A stretch of 26,084 nt of DNA from Enterococcus_I eurekensis (GTDB lineage: Bacteria; Bacillota; Bacilli; Lactobacillales; Enterococcaceae). Below, piece by piece: positions 24,413 through 26,084 of the stretch; positions within the stretch are counted from its first letter, which is position 1, and each line of letters starts with the position of its first letter. The notes under the pieces are model-generated. The model ran no database searches. It saw only the letters and a list, made by a program, of their open reading frames with translations, and was not told the origin of the DNA. Made by a program: the position numbers and the translations under genes. Location of the stretch: contig NZ_JBHSGT010000002.1 of the NCBI RefSeq assembly GCF_042654605.1, positions 1 to 26,084 of the forward strand. Reading direction: 5' to 3'.

Positions 24413-25165
24413 ATGACTATAACAAGAAAAATTCAAGCAGAAAAAACGGCAAAAGTCTATGCTGGTGCTTTTTTAAAAGATTATTTAGGAGAAGAAGTTT
24501 TTTTAGGAAGTGAAATCGAAAAAGTTTTAGCCAAAAAGGCATCTATCATTTATCAAAAAGTTGAAGATTCTTCATACTACGGCGCTGCAATTCATATGTT
24601 AGATAAACACATCATAGCTATCAATACTTTTCAACCATTGCGCATAAGATATTATAGTGCTGCTCATGAACTTTGGCATCTACAATACGAGTCAAATGAA
24701 ATTCCAATTCCATATGAAAGTCTTGATCATGAACGGGCTGCTGACCATTTTGCTGCAAATGTCATGATGCCTGAAAATCTAGTAGAATCTCTTTTGAGAA
24801 ATTTACAAGGAGATATTAGTGACAAAGTAATTGAAATTGCAGATCTCTCTTCTATGCCTTATGTTGCAGTAACTAGAAGATTGAGAGAACTTGGAAATAA
24901 AATTCCTACTTTGATTATAAAAAGAACTGAAGAAGAATGGAAAATAATCAGAAAAGAACTTGGTTTTCCACCAAGCTACTTAGATGAAAGTTATCCATTC
25001 GAACAGTTTAGCGATTTCTCAAAAGAAGTTGATAAACAAGTCCGTGATAATAAAATTACTTTAGAGATGGCCTTCAATCTTATTAAACATATTGACCCTA
25101 AAAAGGCGGAAGAATATTGGATTCAAAGACAACAGCTTAAGGATGAGTGGTTAGATGATGAGTAA
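24413..25165 (+). CDS. ImmA/IrrE-family zinc metallopeptidase
   Basis: The 250-residue protein has the DUF955 peptidase core: HELWH (His85, Glu86, His89) and the third ligand Glu107 in ERAADHFAANVMMP. In ImmA such enzymes cleave a phage-type repressor after DNA damage, so the natural substrate here is the adjacent Xre protein; that is inferred from family behaviour. The C-terminal 120 residues (…DNKITLEMAFNLIKH…) have no catalytic motif I recognise. The ribosome binding site is weak, suggesting coupling to the xre gene, and its end overlaps the PIN gene start by 11 bp. Confidence 0.88.
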   Translation: MTITRKIQAEKTAKVYAGAFLKDYLGEEVFLGSEIEKVLAKKASIIYQKVEDSSYYGAAIHMLDKHIIAINTFQPLRIRYYSAAHELWHLQYESNEIPIPYESLDHERAADHFAANVMMPENLVESLLRNLQGDISDKVIEIADLSSMPYVAVTRRLRELGNKIPTLIIKRTEEEWKIIRKELGFPPSYLDESYPFEQFSDFSKEVDKQVRDNKITLEMAFNLIKHIDPKKAEEYWIQRQQLKDEWLDDE

Positions 25166-25759
25166 TTCAATTCAAAAAGTATTTATCGACTCCAACATGT
25201 TAATTTTTGCTGTCGATTTCCAAAAAAATAATATTTTAGAATGGATGAACCTTCTGTATGATGATATCTATATTCATATCGAGGTTTATAACGAATTACT
25301 AACCTCCTCAATAAAAAAACTGTCCGTTCTTTTATTAATGAAAAACAATGGACTTTATTTGATCCATCTGATTCCTCCTATCTAACGAAAGCTGAACAGG
25401 AAATCTATCGAAATAGACTAGCTGATGTTACAGAATCCTTTCAGCGAATGAATCTAAATAGACTAAAAGAAGGCAGACCATTCAAAACAGTTTCGAATTT
25501 TGGTGAAATTGCTACGATTACTGCTTGCTTAATGATTAATGCCAAAGTAATTTGTAGCAATGATTTCGATATCAGAACAATCGTCACTCAAGAAGATTTC
25601 CGTGTTTTGATTGATGAGCAAGATGTACTGATTAAACAAGACTCAGCTGAAGATTTCTGTGTTTATTGCTATCAGAAAGAAATTGCCTCACGTAAGAGTG
25701 TTCGAAATTTCTACAAATCGATTATTTTTGAGTCCCAACAAAGAGATTCAAAATTATAG
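25155..25759 (+). pseudogene. PIN-domain-like protein, frameshifted at an A7 run
   Basis: The first frame (from ATG 25155) gives a PIN-type start, KVFIDSNMLIF with Asp12, and EVYNELLTSS, then fails after the run of seven A at about 25313-25319. With one more A the frame continues (…KTVRSFINEKQW…) into the downstream open frame to 25759, which holds GEIATITACL and SNDFDI, the remaining acidic part of a PIN nuclease. The whole would be about 201 residues. It overlaps the metallopeptidase gene, so it belongs to the cassette. The gene is either broken, phase-variable at the homopolymer, or affected by a sequencing error. Confidence 0.72.
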
Positions 25760-26084
25760 AATTTGCGGGCGAGAAAACCCACTATTTTAATGGTGGGATG
25801 ATAGCCCGTAGACGTACTGTAAGAATGTAGAGAAACTTGCATTTAGAGGCCATACAAAAACTCGTATTGTCCAATGAAGAAACTGAATTACTGGGAACTC
25901 GTAAAGCTAACGAAACGACAACGTAGGGATATCAAACCCAAGCGTGAACGTGGTGAAAACAGAAAAAATTCGTTAGATGGCATAAGCTTAAATCCTAAGT
26001 GTTCACATAATCGAAAATCAGCAGCCAAGCCTAGAAATAGGAAGGTTCAACGACTATTCCTCTTGAGGGAAGTCCACACAAGTA
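25760..26084 (+). ncRNA. Structured RNA with group I intron core motifs, 5' part (cut by window end)
   Basis: Nested stems lie at the start: CGGGC/GCCCG (25766-25770, 25804-25808) enclosing CCCAC/GTGGG (25778-25782, 25793-25797). Near the end are the Q-like AATCAGCAGCCAAGCC (26016-26031), a short P6-like hairpin CCTAGAAATAGG (26030-26041), the R-like GGTTCAACGACTA (26044-26056) and a P7.1-like hairpin TTCC/GGAA (26057-26071). This order and spacing is that of subgroup IA introns; the matching S element would lie beyond 26084. No open frame explains the stretch. An IStron or another element-linked RNA (HEARO-type) is an alternative. Confidence 0.55.

Noticed and set aside
25760..26084. Group II intron 5' end
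   Set aside because: The GUGYG start and the domain V sequence are not seen, while group I Q- and R-like motifs are.
1..26084. CRISPR array, tRNA, rRNA or common riboswitch
   Set aside because: No regularly spaced repeats, cloverleaf-like sequence or known aptamer motif was seen on either strand.

Overview
The window is low-GC Firmicutes DNA, most likely from Enterococcus or a close relative in the Enterococcaceae. The evidence is the conserved spx–mecA–coiA–pepF gene order, the enterococcal-type MecA and Spx sequences, strong AGGAGG-type ribosome binding sites, TTG starts for two genes, and an ISL3-family insertion sequence with 8-bp target duplications. No rRNA, tRNA or CRISPR array was seen.

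Layout. (1) 1-290: the right end of what looks like an IS200/IS605 (TnpB-type) element, abutting the 5' fragment of a truncated minus-strand gene, then a terminator. (2) 293-6648, minus strand: a sulfur-acquisition region. A YeeE/YedE-type sulfur transporter and a CoA-disulfide/polysulfide reductase fused to a rhodanese overlap by 8 bp. Next comes a sulfonate/taurine/nitrate-type ABC transporter (permease, lipoprotein, ATPase) with its own promoter and a perfect 15-bp inverted repeat, then a small P-loop kinase-like gene. A divergent LysR regulator (6862-7746) shares a 17-bp palindrome with the operon. (3) 7856-13239: an ABC-2 exporter pair, an unknown CxC protein, a YczE/YitT membrane protein, a membrane-anchored endonuclease/exonuclease/phosphatase protein, and an AlkD-like DNA glycosylase. 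(4) 13297-15238: a full-length ISL3-family element (1942 bp, TSD GTTATTTT) with a long noncoding tail that carries a nested palindromic repeat. (5) 15520-19584: an MFS drug-efflux-type transporter with a terminator-like hairpin against its ribosome binding site, then oligoendopeptidase F and CoiA. (6) 19668-20566: a second, inverted ISL3 copy (899 bp, TSD ACAAAAGC). It lost 288 codons in frame and splits mecA from coiA. (7) 20612-23904: MecA, Spx and a homodimer-type ABC exporter. (8) 24074-25759: an Xre regulator, ImmA/IrrE metallopeptidase and PIN-like protein cassette; the PIN gene is frameshifted at an A7 run. (9) 25760-26084: the 5' part of a structured RNA with group I intron core motifs, cut by the window end.

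How the genes fit together. The LysR–YeeE–CoADR-Rhd–ABC block reads as one programme for importing and reducing sulfur compounds; the substrate is inferred, not shown. Spx, MecA, CoiA and PepF are the classic regulator/adaptor/competence/peptidase neighbourhood, here interrupted by the deleted IS. The Xre–ImmA–PIN cassette looks like a toxin–antitoxin or phage-response module. Together with the RNA-bearing elements at both window edges it is the most accessory part of the window.
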